Shown: positions 27,187-36,015 of the stretch, in pieces
Layout of the letters: every line of letters starts with the position of its first letter
How positions within the stretch are numbered: position 1 is the stretch's first letter
Origin: Candidatus Micropelagos thuwalensis
GTDB lineage: Bacteria > Pseudomonadota > Alphaproteobacteria > RS24
NCBI RefSeq assembly: GCF_000469155.1
Contig: NZ_AWXE01000001.1
Span: 62,001-126,000 of the forward strand
Direction of reading: 5' to 3'
DNA: 64,000 nucleotides
Made by a program: the position numbers and the translations under genes
The notes under the pieces: model-generated
What the model saw: the letters and a program-made list of their open reading frames with translations, nothing else
Database searches by the model: none
Told to the model about the DNA's origin: nothing

Positions 27187-28112
27187 CAATTCATAGAGTC
27201 TGGTGGTGTGGTGTAATCGCTTCGGTCGACAGTCTCAATCACATCGTCATAAAGCCTGATGTCAGCTGCCCGTCTCAAGTCGGAAAGATAGGTTTCAAAT
27301 GCCTTTTCCTCCTGCCTTCTTTGCCATTCTGCTTTTACGATGTCAGCAACCTCATCAAAGTCAACCTCAGTTCGTGTAGCCTTCATCAACCAGATGAACA
27401 TATAGCTTTGTTTTAAGTCTGACCCTGACTTTATTGGCCCAATAATCTCGTCTTGTTTTAATGTTGCAAGCCTGTCTCGTGCGGTACCCCCAAGATAATC
27501 AGCAGCTTTACCAAGAGGAATGTCATCAGGTAAATCTTTTTCAATTAAACCGAGGCGGCGGCCAGCAGCATCAAAATTTTCACCATTTATCATGGCTTGT
27601 CTAAAGGTGTCTGCAGTCTTAATTTCATCTGTCGTTAAGACCCTGACGCGCACCATGCGCGGCGCAACAAATAAATTTTTATTCTCTTGAAAGAAAGTTT
27701 CGAGTGTCTGCGCGTCTATTTCATAATCCGTAAGGAGAGCTGTGCTTCGCATAAGTGCCTGAACAAGGTTTTTGCGTGCCATAGGATCCGAACGTGCAAG
27801 TCCGATGTTAAGTGCATGCTGAAGGATAACCTCTTCATCAATCAGAACTTGCAGCGCCGATCTTCTATCGGACTCAGTAAGAGTGCGGTCAAGTCCGGCT
27901 TGCATGGCGGTGAGGGCGCGAAGATATTCGACCTTACTGACCGGTTCACCATTTATAGATGCTATTGGAACATCGCCGCGCAATCGTAAGTCTTGATTGC
28001 CAAATTTGGGCGGCAAAATACCCAATGCCGTGAGTAAAGCGAGAGTAAGTCCTGCCAAGCCTGCCAGTGTAAATAGAGGTGTATTTTTCAAAGCGTATTC
28101 AGCCTTGTTCAC
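27186..28112 (-). CDS. Membrane-anchored peptidyl-prolyl isomerase (PpiC/SurA-type)
   Basis: This 308-residue protein has a transmembrane anchor (about residues 12-32). An N-terminal chaperone-like helical region follows (SRRSALQVLIDEEVIL-type, here LQVLIDEEVILQHALNIGLA), then a degenerate parvulin-like domain (APRMVRVRVLTTDE, GENFDAAGRRLGL, DDIPLGKAADYLG). It ends with a helical tail. The layout matches periplasmic foldases of the PpiC/SurA group. It overlaps the HupE gene by one base and starts 18 bases after the DUF3604 gene. It likely folds an exported partner, and the DUF3604 protein is the obvious candidate by position. Confidence 0.83.
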   Translation of the reverse strand: MNKAEYALKNTPLFTLAGLAGLTLALLTALGILPPKFGNQDLRLRGDVPIASINGEPVSKVEYLRALTAMQAGLDRTLTESDRRSALQVLIDEEVILQHALNIGLARSDPMARKNLVQALMRSTALLTDYEIDAQTLETFFQENKNLFVAPRMVRVRVLTTDEIKTADTFRQAMINGENFDAAGRRLGLIEKDLPDDIPLGKAADYLGGTARDRLATLKQDEIIGPIKSGSDLKQSYMFIWLMKATRTEVDFDEVADIVKAEWQRRQEEKAFETYLSDLRRAADIRLYDDVIETVDRSDYTTPPDSMN

Positions 28113-28130
28113 ATGATTACTTGTATCTGA

Positions 28131-30407
28131 CTATTTAGACGATACAGTTGAAGAGCTCGCACCATAATTTAGGTAAATCGGGGAAGACCATGCACGCACA
28201 TCTTTCATGGTCAGACATTCATCATCGCCAGATCTATAATCACCTGTGCAGACTTTTGCTTTTACACAATTACCTTCTTCGTCATATTCGCATTTTATAG
28301 GTTCGGCATTAATCGTTGGCCAAGGCTCCTGAATGGCGCGTGCATAGTAAAGCGTATCTCTCTCTCCTGCTTTAAAGTCAGGGTCGGTGAAAGTGAAGCT
28401 ACAACCATTCTGGTCAGCAGGGCAGTTATGAACGATAAATGGATCTTCAATCAAATCCCCAAGTTTTTCATCTGGTGAGGTTTGTGGACGGATACGCACA
28501 ATCTCAATGCGTTCTATCAGATTGCGCTCATCTGAGGGGTTGTAGCACTCGCCACCACAAATATCATTTAGACGTTCCGCCCCAAGAGCAGCTATGGCGT
28601 GATCAGGGCATCCCGGCTTTTGTTTAAACGAGCCAACTGCTTTGACTTTGAATGTGCCGCTGGATGTAGTGGATACAGATGACCCCATTGGGGTTTCTGT
28701 GCCGTCCTCAGCTACACGGTCAAACCACATCAACATGCGCGGGCCTGATGTCCCATAGGTTTCGCGTCGTTGCATAGCGTCCCATACTTCTTCACGGGAA
28801 CGGCCTTCAGTATGTACAGCCGCAAGACCACCGGTGAGCCAGAAGCTTGACTGCCGCTCAACTTCTGCAAGACCAAGATTCGCATTTTTCGCGAGTTCAT
28901 TAGGGTCAAGCGGATGCACATAAGCATCTACGGGTGTCATTTCAGGTTGTAATCTTTCAAGCCATTCTGCAGATTTCGGGCCAGCCGCTTCAGTATTCAG
29001 GCGTCTACCAAATTCTTTATATCCCGTGCCGGGGCGGGCGCGGTGATTGTCTGAGGAAGAAATAAAACCCCAGTTAAATCGTGTCGGGTTATCTGCATCC
29101 TCGTCAAAACGTGAGAGCGCGAGACCTGCTTGAACACTTGTTAATGGACGGTGATGAAATGCCGGTAAATAACAATCTGTGCATTGACCGGAAAGTAGCC
29201 AGTCGGCGGCACTATCACCACCAATTGCGAGATGGTAGGAAGGTCCCATAAAGGCTGCAATCTCTCTGGCCTCGGAAGCACGTAACGTACATTCTTCAGA
29301 TGATGTTCCCTCGGCGAGACAACGTTCCTCAACGATTTCACCCATACGAACGCAGGAGGGGGTGTAATCCTCAGTGGCGGGTGGACAGATAGCCTTGCCA
29401 TCATCGTCAATTATAAGTGTTTCAAAATCCCTATATTCTTCAGAGTTTCCGTGGCCTGAGAATATTTCAATCAGAGAATATTCCTCTGGTCGGTTCTCAG
29501 GTTTGAGTTGTTTGTCCCACGTCGTATTATGGGGAGTGTAGAGACCCCAACTTGTACCATGCGGAATAATAAGTGGATCAAGATTTTGTTCATCCCTAAG
29601 CTTGCGGATTAAATCGCCGGGTGTCACGGCAGTTTCATAGCAGTTTGCAGGAAGTTCGTTAGAGGGTGTGTTCGTATCGCATTCTGGCACGTCCTGAATA
29701 TTGTTAAAGAAAGTATTGAAATCCCAGTAAATTTGGCGATCTTGAAATTCCATAAGTGACACAATAGCCGGCATGCCCTTGGCATTGTTTCTGAGAGCCA
29801 GCGAAGTGATGCCAGCTGCGGCAATTGTTCTGACAGGAACGTCTTTATCATCTAGCCCCTTAAAAATTACATTTTTATGACCATAGTGAGTTTCAGGCGT
29901 GATGCCCACTTGCGTCCATTCAAAACCAATCATAGACACCATATCGGGGTTAGACTGATCATTGGACTTGGCCTGACATTCGCGAATACTTTGTTTTGCA
30001 TTTTCCCAGCGCTCAGGGATAGAGGCTTCGGCGTGGTCGGTAATGGCCCAAAAATCCAAAGCAGAGCAATAGCGCGCATAATCGCAAGCATCAGCAAGTG
30101 GGTGAAGCCCCTTGCCTTGATAGAGCGGGAGAGACCATAAAAACGCATCTGTTGAATAAGTCGTATGCACATGCAAATCACCAAACATGATTTGCTTTCT
30201 GTAGGGGGTAGGGGCAACTGAGGATTCCGCAGTCTGGCGCGCCAGCACTATATTATCCGGAATGGCTGCGCCTTGAATAATCCCGCGATCGCGTTCGCTA
30301 CCTAAATGTCCGTTTTCTGCTAAAAAGCTGAAGGTAAACCAGCCACCTATCAGAGCTATGATGACCACTGACAGACTTAAGATGACTTTTCTTAAACCAC
30401 TAGACAT
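28131..30407 (-). CDS. DUF3604 protein, large membrane-anchored form
   Basis: This 758-residue protein has a membrane anchor (about residues 8-30), then FGDLHVHTTYSTDA (about 75-88), the metal-binding start of DUF3604. LDFWAITDHAEASIPERW, GHKNVIF, LIIPHGTSWG and ISSSDNHRARPG are later motifs shared with the family. It is rich in Cys pairs in the external domain (for example CTDCYLPAF and CGGECYN), consistent with disulfides in the periplasm. AGGAGGGG precedes the ATG. It is larger than the paralogue at 1848-3749 by about 125 residues. It heads a trio with the isomerase and HupE genes. The reaction is unknown to me. Confidence 0.87.
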   Translation of the reverse strand: MSSGLRKVILSLSVVIIALIGGWFTFSFLAENGHLGSERDRGIIQGAAIPDNIVLARQTAESSVAPTPYRKQIMFGDLHVHTTYSTDAFLWSLPLYQGKGLHPLADACDYARYCSALDFWAITDHAEASIPERWENAKQSIRECQAKSNDQSNPDMVSMIGFEWTQVGITPETHYGHKNVIFKGLDDKDVPVRTIAAAGITSLALRNNAKGMPAIVSLMEFQDRQIYWDFNTFFNNIQDVPECDTNTPSNELPANCYETAVTPGDLIRKLRDEQNLDPLIIPHGTSWGLYTPHNTTWDKQLKPENRPEEYSLIEIFSGHGNSEEYRDFETLIIDDDGKAICPPATEDYTPSCVRMGEIVEERCLAEGTSSEECTLRASEAREIAAFMGPSYHLAIGGDSAADWLLSGQCTDCYLPAFHHRPLTSVQAGLALSRFDEDADNPTRFNWGFISSSDNHRARPGTGYKEFGRRLNTEAAGPKSAEWLERLQPEMTPVDAYVHPLDPNELAKNANLGLAEVERQSSFWLTGGLAAVHTEGRSREEVWDAMQRRETYGTSGPRMLMWFDRVAEDGTETPMGSSVSTTSSGTFKVKAVGSFKQKPGCPDHAIAALGAERLNDICGGECYNPSDERNLIERIEIVRIRPQTSPDEKLGDLIEDPFIVHNCPADQNGCSFTFTDPDFKAGERDTLYYARAIQEPWPTINAEPIKCEYDEEGNCVKAKVCTGDYRSGDDECLTMKDVRAWSSPIYLNYGASSSTVSSK

Positions 30408-30439
30408 AAACCCCTCCTACGTCCCCTGATTAAATTTTA

Positions 30440-30895
30440 TTATGGATAGTATCTGCTAATTGTATCCACGACACAAGCAGGGCGTTCCTCGCCATCAATC
30501 TCGATTGTGATGCGTAAGGTAGATTGAATACCACCCTTCATTTCTTCAACAGAGATAAACTCCCCCGTTGCACGAATACGTGCGCCGACTTTAACAGCAT
30601 TCGGAAACCGCGCCATACCGACACCATAGTTCACCCCCATCGACATCTGCTTAACTTCTATCAGTTGAGGTAAAAATTTATTGGCGAGTGATAGTGTTAG
30701 ATAACCGTGAGCAATAGTGCCACCAAACGGGCCGTCCTTCGCTTTCGCCTCATCTACATGTATCCATTGATGGTCGTCGGTGGCGTCCGCAAACATGTTT
30801 ACGCGATCTTGTTTCATTTCCACCCAGTCGGTAGGTCCGAGCTTAACGCCCTCCTGACCAAGAAGAGCTGCAGGTGTTTCATATTGTTTAACCAT
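30440..30895 (-). CDS. MaoC/NodN-like (R)-enoyl-CoA hydratase
   Basis: This 151-residue hot-dog-fold protein has FADATDDHQWIHVDEAKAKDGPFGGTIAHGYLTL split across residues about 33-67. It contains the Asp and His of the hydratase-2 motif (D..D.HQWIH) and the GTIAHGYL segment. The family hydrates trans-2-enoyl-CoA to (R)-3-hydroxyacyl-CoA. It lies 10 bases after an SDR gene and is the last pathway enzyme before the DUF3604 trio. A role in beta-oxidation-type steps on a ring-derived acyl-CoA is likely; the exact substrate is open. Confidence 0.88.
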   Translation of the reverse strand: MVKQYETPAALLGQEGVKLGPTDWVEMKQDRVNMFADATDDHQWIHVDEAKAKDGPFGGTIAHGYLTLSLANKFLPQLIEVKQMSMGVNYGVGMARFPNAVKVGARIRATGEFISVEEMKGGIQSTLRITIEIDGEERPACVVDTISRYYP

Positions 30896-30905
30896 TTTTT
30901 ATCCT

Positions 30906-31694
30906 TTATGCGTGCTGGCTGGAAGATGAGATAACTTCACCCGTGAGATATGATGAATAGTCACTGGCTAAGAAAACCATAATATTAGCCTGTTCCCATA
31001 CTTCACTACCACGCCCGAAAGCTTCTTTTGCTTCAAGCTCAGCAAGTAATTCTTTGGTTGTTACTTTGTGGAGAAATTCATGAATCGCAAGGCTGGGTGC
31101 GACAGCATTGACCCGTACACCGAATTCAGTGCCTTCAATTGCGGCACAGCGCGTCAGGGCCATCACACCAGCTTTCGCGGCGGCATAATGCGCCTGTCCC
31201 TTTTGTGCGCGCCACCCAAGCACTGAGGCATTATTCACAATTACGCCCTGCTGCTGTTCTTTCATAATCTGCATTGCTGCGCGGTTAATTCTAAAGCAAC
31301 CATTTAATGTCACATCAAGAACAATGGACCACTGGTCGTCTGTCATATCAATGATATCTGCAGTGCCACCAAGACCTGCATTGTTGATGACAATATCAAT
31401 ATGGCCGAGTGATTTCTTTGCAGCAGCAAAAAGAGCATCAACATCATCTTGAACTGTGACATTACATAAAGCTGTATCGGGCTTTTGCCCGGTGACTGCT
31501 TCTAGCCTTTCTGCGGCATCAGAAAGCCGTCCTTCATGTATGTCGGAAATGAAAACAGTTGCGCCTTCCTCAATACATTTGCGTGCTGCAGCAAAGCCAA
31601 TGCCAGTTCCTGCCGCGGCGGTAATAACGACTGTTTTTCCGGCAAGAAGATTATGCCCTTCGACGTAAGTAGGCGGGAGTTTCAAATCAACCAT
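30906..31694 (-). CDS. Short-chain dehydrogenase/reductase of the steroid-ring/acyl-CoA type
   Basis: This 262-residue SDR has an N-terminal extension (LPPTYVEGHNLLAGK), then VVITAAAGTGIGFAAARKC, an unusual AAAGTGIG loop. NNAGLGG, Ser in NNASVLG and YAAAK are the catalytic elements. That loop and extension resemble SDRs encoded with steroid C/D-ring genes in actinobacteria as I remember them. The start overlaps the end of the acyl-CoA dehydrogenase gene by eight bases. It probably oxidises a hydroxyacyl-CoA or ring hydroxyl in the HIP part of the pathway. Confidence 0.87.
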   Translation of the reverse strand: MVDLKLPPTYVEGHNLLAGKTVVITAAAGTGIGFAAARKCIEEGATVFISDIHEGRLSDAAERLEAVTGQKPDTALCNVTVQDDVDALFAAAKKSLGHIDIVINNAGLGGTADIIDMTDDQWSIVLDVTLNGCFRINRAAMQIMKEQQQGVIVNNASVLGWRAQKGQAHYAAAKAGVMALTRCAAIEGTEFGVRVNAVAPSLAIHEFLHKVTTKELLAELEAKEAFGRGSEVWEQANIMVFLASDYSSYLTGEVISSSSQHA

Positions 31695-32844
31695 TTGTAT
31701 TGCCTCTTGGTTCTTTTGGCATGCCTAGTGCGCGTTCTGAAATTATATTGCGCTGAATTTGGTTGGTGCCTGCATAAATCGTGTCTGCACGGGAGAACAG
31801 GAATAGCTTTTGCATAGGCGAAAGTTCATCTTCAATAATTTCGGCATCTGCACCGATAACGTCCATAGCCAGTTCACCTAAATCGCGGTGCCAGGTCGCC
31901 CAAAAGATTTTTGAGATATAACCTTCTTTGCTGGTACTGCCATCTTGTGTGCCATTTAACATGCGGAGTGCGTTAAAGCGCATTACCTTCAGACCGGCAT
32001 GTGCTTCGGCAATACGTCGGCGAAGAGAGGGATCATTTGCGCGCCCGTTTTCGTTGGCAGTTTTGATGATGAGGTTCAGCTCATTTTGGAACATCATTTG
32101 TTGACCGAGGGTTGATGCGCCGCGCTCAAAGCCCAGTAGTGCCATGGCAATCTTCCAGCCTTCACCGACCTCTCCAATTATATTATCAGCCTCTGTTTTG
32201 GCTTCTGTGAAATAAACTTCGTTAAATTCCGCTGTGCCGCTAATCTGGTGAATGGGACGAATATCTATACCCGGCTGGTCAAGTTCAACCAATAAGAAGA
32301 CCAGACCGTCGCGACCTTTCGTACCTTCTTCAGCGCGCGCAAGAACAAAAATCCAGTCAGACTCATGCGCCAGCGAGGTCCAAATTTTCTGCCCGTCAAT
32401 CACCCAGTGACCATCAACGAGACGTGCTTTTGTCTTGATGTTGGAAAGGTCAGACCCCGCATTTGGTTCAGAATAACCCTGACACCACAATTCGGTGCCG
32501 TTTTTAATGCCGGGGAGAAAGCGTTCTTTTTGTGCTTGCGTTCCATAAGCCAAAATAGTTGGTGCCATTAATGTTTCACCAATATGGCCTGCACGTCCCG
32601 GCCCACCATGACGCGCATATTCCTCGTTAAACTCGACAAAATCCATTAGGCTTAAATCGCGTCCGCCATATTCTTTGGGCCATTGCAGGCCAATCCATCC
32701 GGCCTCCCCAAATTTTTGTTCCCATGCGCGTCTTAATTCGGGTGAGGAGTCCTCATCACCGGGGCCACCACGCCATCTGATTTGTTCAAATTCGCCGGTT
32801 AAATTCTCCAACATCCATTGGTTGAGTTCTTCGCGAATGCTCAT
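31687..32844 (-). CDS. Acyl-CoA dehydrogenase, large subunit of a pair (FadE30/IpdE1-like)
   Basis: This 385-residue flavoprotein has the ACAD fold. WCQGYSEPNAGSDLSNIKT is the flavin-contact motif, DGQKIWTSLAHESDW is a family strand, and TIYAGTNQIQRNIISERALG ends the protein. At the place of the MCAD catalytic Glu (YEGT) it reads YAGT, as in several steroid ACADs. The same length and ending occur in the enzyme at 37013-38170. It lies one base from the next ACAD gene, supporting a two-gene alpha/beta enzyme as known for IpdE1-IpdE2 and ChsE pairs. The likely step is dehydrogenation of a ring-derived acyl-CoA. Confidence 0.88.
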   Translation of the reverse strand: MSIREELNQWMLENLTGEFEQIRWRGGPGDEDSSPELRRAWEQKFGEAGWIGLQWPKEYGGRDLSLMDFVEFNEEYARHGGPGRAGHIGETLMAPTILAYGTQAQKERFLPGIKNGTELWCQGYSEPNAGSDLSNIKTKARLVDGHWVIDGQKIWTSLAHESDWIFVLARAEEGTKGRDGLVFLLVELDQPGIDIRPIHQISGTAEFNEVYFTEAKTEADNIIGEVGEGWKIAMALLGFERGASTLGQQMMFQNELNLIIKTANENGRANDPSLRRRIAEAHAGLKVMRFNALRMLNGTQDGSTSKEGYISKIFWATWHRDLGELAMDVIGADAEIIEDELSPMQKLFLFSRADTIYAGTNQIQRNIISERALGMPKEPRGNTNG

Positions 32845-32845
32845 G

Positions 32846-33967
32846 TCATTTTCCCATTATTGCTGATGTATTTGATTTAAGACCGATTTGGTCTGCTAGC
32901 ATTTGAAAGCCGTCTTCTGATGACGTGAAGAGGGCGCGGTTGCTGCGGGCGCGTTTGAAAAAGTAGTGTAGGGGGTATTCCCATGTGAACCCTATGCCGC
33001 CATGCATCTGGATGGCATCGCCTGCTATTTTAAAAAAAGCTTCAGAGGCATAGTTTTTAGCAATTAAGGCAGCTTCAAATTTTGCTGTGCGATCACCATC
33101 CAAGTCGGGAGATGCAGCGAAATATGATGCTGATCGAGCGCTTTCCAGAGCAATGAACATATCCGCACATTTATGTTTTACAGATTGAAAGCTACCGATT
33201 TGTCTACCGAATTGAACGCGCTGATTGGCGTAATCCAGTGTCATATCTAAACACCTTTGTCCGCCACCGACACATTCAGCTGCGAGCGCGCCATGGGCGA
33301 TCTGGAGTGTTTGTGAAAAAGCAGTCTCGTCTGTTTTTCCAATCGCCTGTCCGTCAGAGAGTGAAACATTATCAAATGATACTTTTGCCTGACTTCGGGT
33401 TGGATCTATTGAGGCATAAGGCGTGACGCTTAATCCTGCAGTATTCGGACTATAGCCCGTCAGCACGATGTCATTGTCTTTGTTCTGTATTGCGACCAAA
33501 ATGAGGTCGGCATGAACGGCATCTGTTGCCGGAGAGATGGTGCCGTTTAATTTATTGTCTTCAAGGGATAATTTACCTCGCCCATCGAGTGCGGAAATAA
33601 TAATATCACCACTGGCGATTTTACTAAGCAAATCTGCTTTATCGTCTTCACTCGCAAAGGCTTCAATTATATCTGCCGCCAAAACGCAGGTTGAAAAGAA
33701 AGGAGCGCTGAAAAGTGTGTATCCAGTTTCTTCCATAATCACGGTTCGCCCCAAAAGCCCCATATCTGCACCACCATATTGTTCGGCGATACTTATGCCC
33801 GCCATACCTTGATCTCGGGCAAAGCCTTCCCATGCGGCACGGTCAAAACCGTGACCGTCTTTTGCGACACGATGCAATGTCTTGCCGCCATCTTCCCAAT
33901 CAGACAACCAGCCTTTAACGGCTTCCCGGATCATCTCGTGATCTTCTTGGAATGGAAATGGCGGCAT
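32846..33967 (-). CDS. Acyl-CoA dehydrogenase, small-subunit-type partner
   Basis: This 373-residue ACAD homologue has a weaker N-terminal half and a clear C-terminal half: ANQRVQFGRQIGSFQSVKH, then DAIQMHGGIGFTWEYPLHYFFKRA. The first is the helical flavin and subunit-contact motif. It lacks a YEGT-like catalytic loop. Such divergent partners occur in the alpha2beta2 steroid ACADs. GGGAGC precedes the ATG. It is encoded directly before the large-subunit gene at 31687, and the pair probably forms one enzyme. Confidence 0.87.
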   Translation of the reverse strand: MPPFPFQEDHEMIREAVKGWLSDWEDGGKTLHRVAKDGHGFDRAAWEGFARDQGMAGISIAEQYGGADMGLLGRTVIMEETGYTLFSAPFFSTCVLAADIIEAFASEDDKADLLSKIASGDIIISALDGRGKLSLEDNKLNGTISPATDAVHADLILVAIQNKDNDIVLTGYSPNTAGLSVTPYASIDPTRSQAKVSFDNVSLSDGQAIGKTDETAFSQTLQIAHGALAAECVGGGQRCLDMTLDYANQRVQFGRQIGSFQSVKHKCADMFIALESARSASYFAASPDLDGDRTAKFEAALIAKNYASEAFFKIAGDAIQMHGGIGFTWEYPLHYFFKRARSNRALFTSSEDGFQMLADQIGLKSNTSAIMGK

Positions 33968-33972
33968 AGATT

Positions 33973-34851
33973 TTAGCTCCCATAAACCTTTTGAGCTGGT
34001 GGTGTAATATCGATTAACTCGCGGATAACCGCCTCGATTTCTTCCGGCTCATAACGTGCTTCTTTGTCTTTAATCGGGCCAGTTTTGTAGCCATCGGCAA
34101 TGGATAGCTTGCCACCAAAAGCCTCGAAGCAATAACCGTTAATATCAGCTGAGGCCGGGCTGCACAGATAGACAATTAGCGGCGCAACATTTGCAGGGTC
34201 GAATTTGTCGAAGCTACCGTCTTCCGGCGCTCTCATCATATCGGCAAAGACTTCCTCCGTCATGCCGGTGCGGCCTTGCGGCGCAACAGAGTTTGCGGTG
34301 ATGCCATAACGTGCCAGTTCAGCAGATTGGTTGAGGGTGAGTGTTAAAATCCCCCCCTTTGCGGCTGCATAGTTGGTCTGCCCAACAGAGCCTTGAAGCC
34401 CAGCGCCGGAACTTGTGTTGATGATCCGTGCATCTGGGTTTTCTCCATTTTTGGATTTTTCACGCCAATATTTCGCGGCATGTGATGACAGGCAAAAATG
34501 CCCTTTCAGATGCACGCGGATTACATTGTCCCAGTCGTCTTCACTGAGCGATGTAAACATGCGGTCTCGGTTGTTACCTGCATTATTGACAACGGCATGC
34601 ACATCGCCAAAGTGTTCAATCGTGGTGGTCAAAATTTTGCCTGCAGAGGCGTAATCAGTGATGTCGTCAAGGTTAACAATTGCCTGACCACCTGCGTCAT
34701 TGATAATTTTGACAGTTTCAGCAGCGGTATCGGGGTTGATGTCATTGACAACAACATTCCCCCCCGCTGCCCCAAGCGCGATTGCATAGGCGCGGCCAAG
34801 ACCGCCGCCAGCACCGGTTATTATTATTGTTCGGTTATCACACAAGCCCAT
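33973..34851 (-). CDS. SDR, MFE-2-like 3-hydroxyacyl-CoA dehydrogenase type
   Basis: This 292-residue SDR has TGAGGGLGRAYAIALGAAGG, VVNNAGNNRDRMF, Ser in NTSSGAG and YAAAK. The NNAGNNRDR pattern and the C-terminal extension (KDKEARYEPEEIEAVIREL) are typical of the SDR part of multifunctional enzyme 2 and of 17-beta-HSD4-like proteins. These oxidise (R)-3-hydroxyacyl-CoA. It fits with the nearby MaoC (R)-hydratase. It lies two bases after the thiolase gene. An IpdF-like role is an alternative. Confidence 0.87.
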   Translation of the reverse strand: MGLCDNRTIIITGAGGGLGRAYAIALGAAGGNVVVNDINPDTAAETVKIINDAGGQAIVNLDDITDYASAGKILTTTIEHFGDVHAVVNNAGNNRDRMFTSLSEDDWDNVIRVHLKGHFCLSSHAAKYWREKSKNGENPDARIINTSSGAGLQGSVGQTNYAAAKGGILTLTLNQSAELARYGITANSVAPQGRTGMTEEVFADMMRAPEDGSFDKFDPANVAPLIVYLCSPASADINGYCFEAFGGKLSIADGYKTGPIKDKEARYEPEEIEAVIRELIDITPPAQKVYGS

Positions 34852-34853
34852 AG

Positions 34854-36005
34854 TTAAAGCCTTTCTATGATTGTTACATTAGCTAAACCGCCACCTTCAC
34901 ACATGGTTTGCAAACCATAACGTCCGCCAGAATGCTCCAGCTCGTTCAGCAAAGTCGACATAAGTTTTGTGCCTGTTGCACCAAGCGGATGACCCAGTGC
35001 GATTGCCCCGCCATTCACATTGGTTTTTTCATGCGGATAGCCGGTTTCTTTCAACCATGCCATTGGCACGGGAGCAAAGGCTTCGTTAATTTCCACACAA
35101 TCAATATCATCAAGTGACATGCCGGTTTTCTTGAGCGCATATTCCGTAGCGGGAATAGGGGCTGTGAGCATGAAAATCGGATCATCGCCGCGAACACTCA
35201 TGTGATGAACTCTTGCGCGGGGTTTCAGGTTATATTTCTTGACCGCATCTTCAGAGGCTAAGAGCATAGCTGATGATGCATCTGATGTCTGGCTGGAAAT
35301 GCCGGCATGAATTCGTCCGCCTTCTTGAAGCGGTTCAAGGGTCGCCATTTTTTCCATTGTCGTATCGCGTCTGACTGTTTCGTCCATTTCGAGACCGTTA
35401 AACGGAACGACTTCATTATCAAATTTGCCTGCATCAATCGCTGCTGCAGCTCTCTGGTGACTGGCGAGGGCATATTCTTCCATCTCTTCTCTGGAAATAT
35501 CCCATTTTTCGGCAATCAATTCTGCGCCGTGGAATTGTGAGACAGGTTCGTTGCCATATCTTTTGACCCAGCCTTCTGAGCCTGAGAACGGATCGTTAAA
35601 GCCAAGCGGCTGGGCGAGAATCATGGCCGAGCTAATCGGAATTTTTGTCATGGTTTGAACGCCACCTGCAATAACAAGATCTTGAACACCCGCCATGATA
35701 CCTTGAGCGGCAAAATGAACGGCTTGTTGTGACGATCCGCATTGACGGTCAACGCTCACACCTGGAATGGCTTCGGGGAAACCGGCGGTCAGCCAGCATG
35801 TCCGAGCGATATTTCCTGCCAGAGGCCCAACTGCGTCAACACAACCAAAGATAACATCATCATAATCTTCCGCAGGAATATCATGTCTATCAACCAGTGT
35901 GCGCAGAATGAAAGCGCCCAAGTCAGCAGCATGCACTTCTGCCAGCGTACCTTTACGTCTGCCGGTCGGTGTTCGGATTGCATCAATAATGTAAGCTTCG
36001 CCCAT
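34854..36005 (-). CDS. fadA6: Thiolase (acetyl-CoA acyltransferase), FadA6-like
   Basis: This 383-residue thiolase has VDRQCGSSQQAVHFAAQGIM with the nucleophilic Cys near residue 89. EINEAFAPVPMAW, NVNGGAIALGHPLGATGTK and CEGGGLANVTIIERL hold the other catalytic residues (His and the late Cys). The start at 36005 follows AAGGAG; a longer frame overlaps the preceding gene and is rejected. In the KstR2-type steroid operon FadA6 performs a late thiolysis in HIP degradation. Position among FadE and EchA20-like genes supports this, but general beta-oxidation cannot be excluded. Confidence 0.9.
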   Translation of the reverse strand: MGEAYIIDAIRTPTGRRKGTLAEVHAADLGAFILRTLVDRHDIPAEDYDDVIFGCVDAVGPLAGNIARTCWLTAGFPEAIPGVSVDRQCGSSQQAVHFAAQGIMAGVQDLVIAGGVQTMTKIPISSAMILAQPLGFNDPFSGSEGWVKRYGNEPVSQFHGAELIAEKWDISREEMEEYALASHQRAAAAIDAGKFDNEVVPFNGLEMDETVRRDTTMEKMATLEPLQEGGRIHAGISSQTSDASSAMLLASEDAVKKYNLKPRARVHHMSVRGDDPIFMLTAPIPATEYALKKTGMSLDDIDCVEINEAFAPVPMAWLKETGYPHEKTNVNGGAIALGHPLGATGTKLMSTLLNELEHSGGRYGLQTMCEGGGLANVTIIERL

Positions 36006-36015
36006 AATCTTCTCC

